This document shows positions 63,638 through 64,000 of a stretch of DNA of 64,000 nt, piece by piece (position 1 is the stretch's first letter; each line of letters starts with the position of its first letter). The notes beneath the pieces are model-generated. The model was not told where the DNA came from, did no database searches, and saw nothing but the letters and a program-made list of their open reading frames with translations. The stretch covers positions 868,001 through 932,000 of the forward strand of contig JAUIRK010000536.1 in the NCBI GenBank assembly GCA_030549495.1, read 5' to 3'. Source of the stretch: Nectonema munidae (lineage: Eukaryota; Nematomorpha; Nectonematoida; Nectonematidae). A program made the position numbers and the translations under genes.

Positions 63638-64000
63638 ATGTCTATCATACCAAAAAAAATAGGAAGATAATTATACCAATATGCTTTCACGTGTACAGTA
63701 GATAAAGATGGAACCCAAAGATCTCAATGCTTATTATGCTCTGTTATATTTTCAAATGAAAATCTAAAACTCAATGAACCTTCACTAAAAAATCATAATG
63801 GCTTTCAAGTGGGATATTTGGAATCTCAAATAAAAAAAAAGCAAGATTTGATTGTCCAGTTCAATTACAAAAGATTCCAACTTAAATATCTAAAAGACTC
63901 TCTCTTAATGAAAAAGTATCCTGATAGCGACTAAATCTTCGTATATTGGAATCTGTGACAATATTGATAACTCTGACCAATTGAAAATTTTCATAAGGTT
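63638..64000 (+). mobile_element. Start of a BED-type hAT transposase, copy 3, cut by the window
   Basis: From an ATG at 63638: MSIIPKK, a stop 11 codons in, then YAFTCTVDKDGTQRSQCLLC, SVIFSNENLKLNEPSLKNH and YLKDSLLMKKYPDSD. C..C and SNENLKLNEPSLKNH are the BED/zinc-finger part of SCAND3/FAM200-like hAT proteins. The early stop shows it is decayed or spliced. The rest lies beyond the window. Confidence 0.7.

Noticed and set aside
1-64000. CRISPR arrays, operons, bacterial promoters, riboswitches
   Set aside because: The sequence is eukaryotic; repeats seen are transposons, SINEs and simple repeats without CRISPR spacing.

Overview
The window is animal genomic DNA, most likely from an arthropod. 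It is strongly AT-rich and has GT-AG introns, one compact and one very long host gene, and a dense layer of dead transposons (hAT, piggyBac, pogo/Tigger, LINE, tRNA-derived SINE). No bacterial, viral, rRNA or intact tRNA genes were seen. A small-crustacean genome such as a copepod would fit, but the sequence alone does not prove it.

Two host genes can be rebuilt exon by exon. On the plus strand, seven phase-compatible exons (25097-46776) encode the C-terminal 871 residues of a divergent p160 nuclear-receptor coactivator (NCOA / taiman family). It has the PAS-A start (FGPILLE joined to AIDGFMFIL), LxxLL-type receptor boxes and a glutamine-containing tail. Its bHLH exon was not found, and no PAS-B region could be seen. 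On the minus strand, four exons (54429-49857) encode the nuclear localisation signal, activation loop and C-terminal domain of the proteasome activator REG-gamma (PSME3). Its first ~80 residues were not located. The two genes converge tail to tail.

Layout: 1-13 kb is gene-poor and holds several hAT MITEs with perfect or near-perfect 8-bp target duplications, a TTAA-flanked MITE, a decayed BED-finger hAT transposase and a Tigger fragment. 13.3-16.3 kb is a whole piggyBac element with TTAA duplications, 13-bp inverted ends and an intact transposase of 566 aa split by a 48-bp intron. 17.9-18.5 kb is a GC-richer, promoter-like tract. 20.2-21.9 kb is a LINE tail next to a second BED-finger hAT. 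25.1-46.8 kb is the coactivator gene, whose introns carry many MITEs, two nested or composite hAT elements and a fragment of an unclassified repeated protein family. 48.3 kb is a Tigger helix-turn-helix fragment. 49.9-54.4 kb is PSME3, with a LINE 5' half, a hAT MITE and a SINE in its large intron. 55.6-64 kb is all relics: a second copy of the unclassified family, two decayed piggyBacs, three SINEs, a homopolymer mosaic and the start of a third BED-finger hAT that runs off the window.

The most interesting points are the divergent p160 gene with a receptor box split across an exon junction, the complete piggyBac plus a MITE with matching ends, pairs of TTAA MITEs sharing one TTAA, a 1.9-kb composite hAT with perfect ends, and a LINE with a decayed 2A-like peptide next to a complete PHD finger. 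All identifications come from reading the sequence and remembered family motifs; no database search was run.
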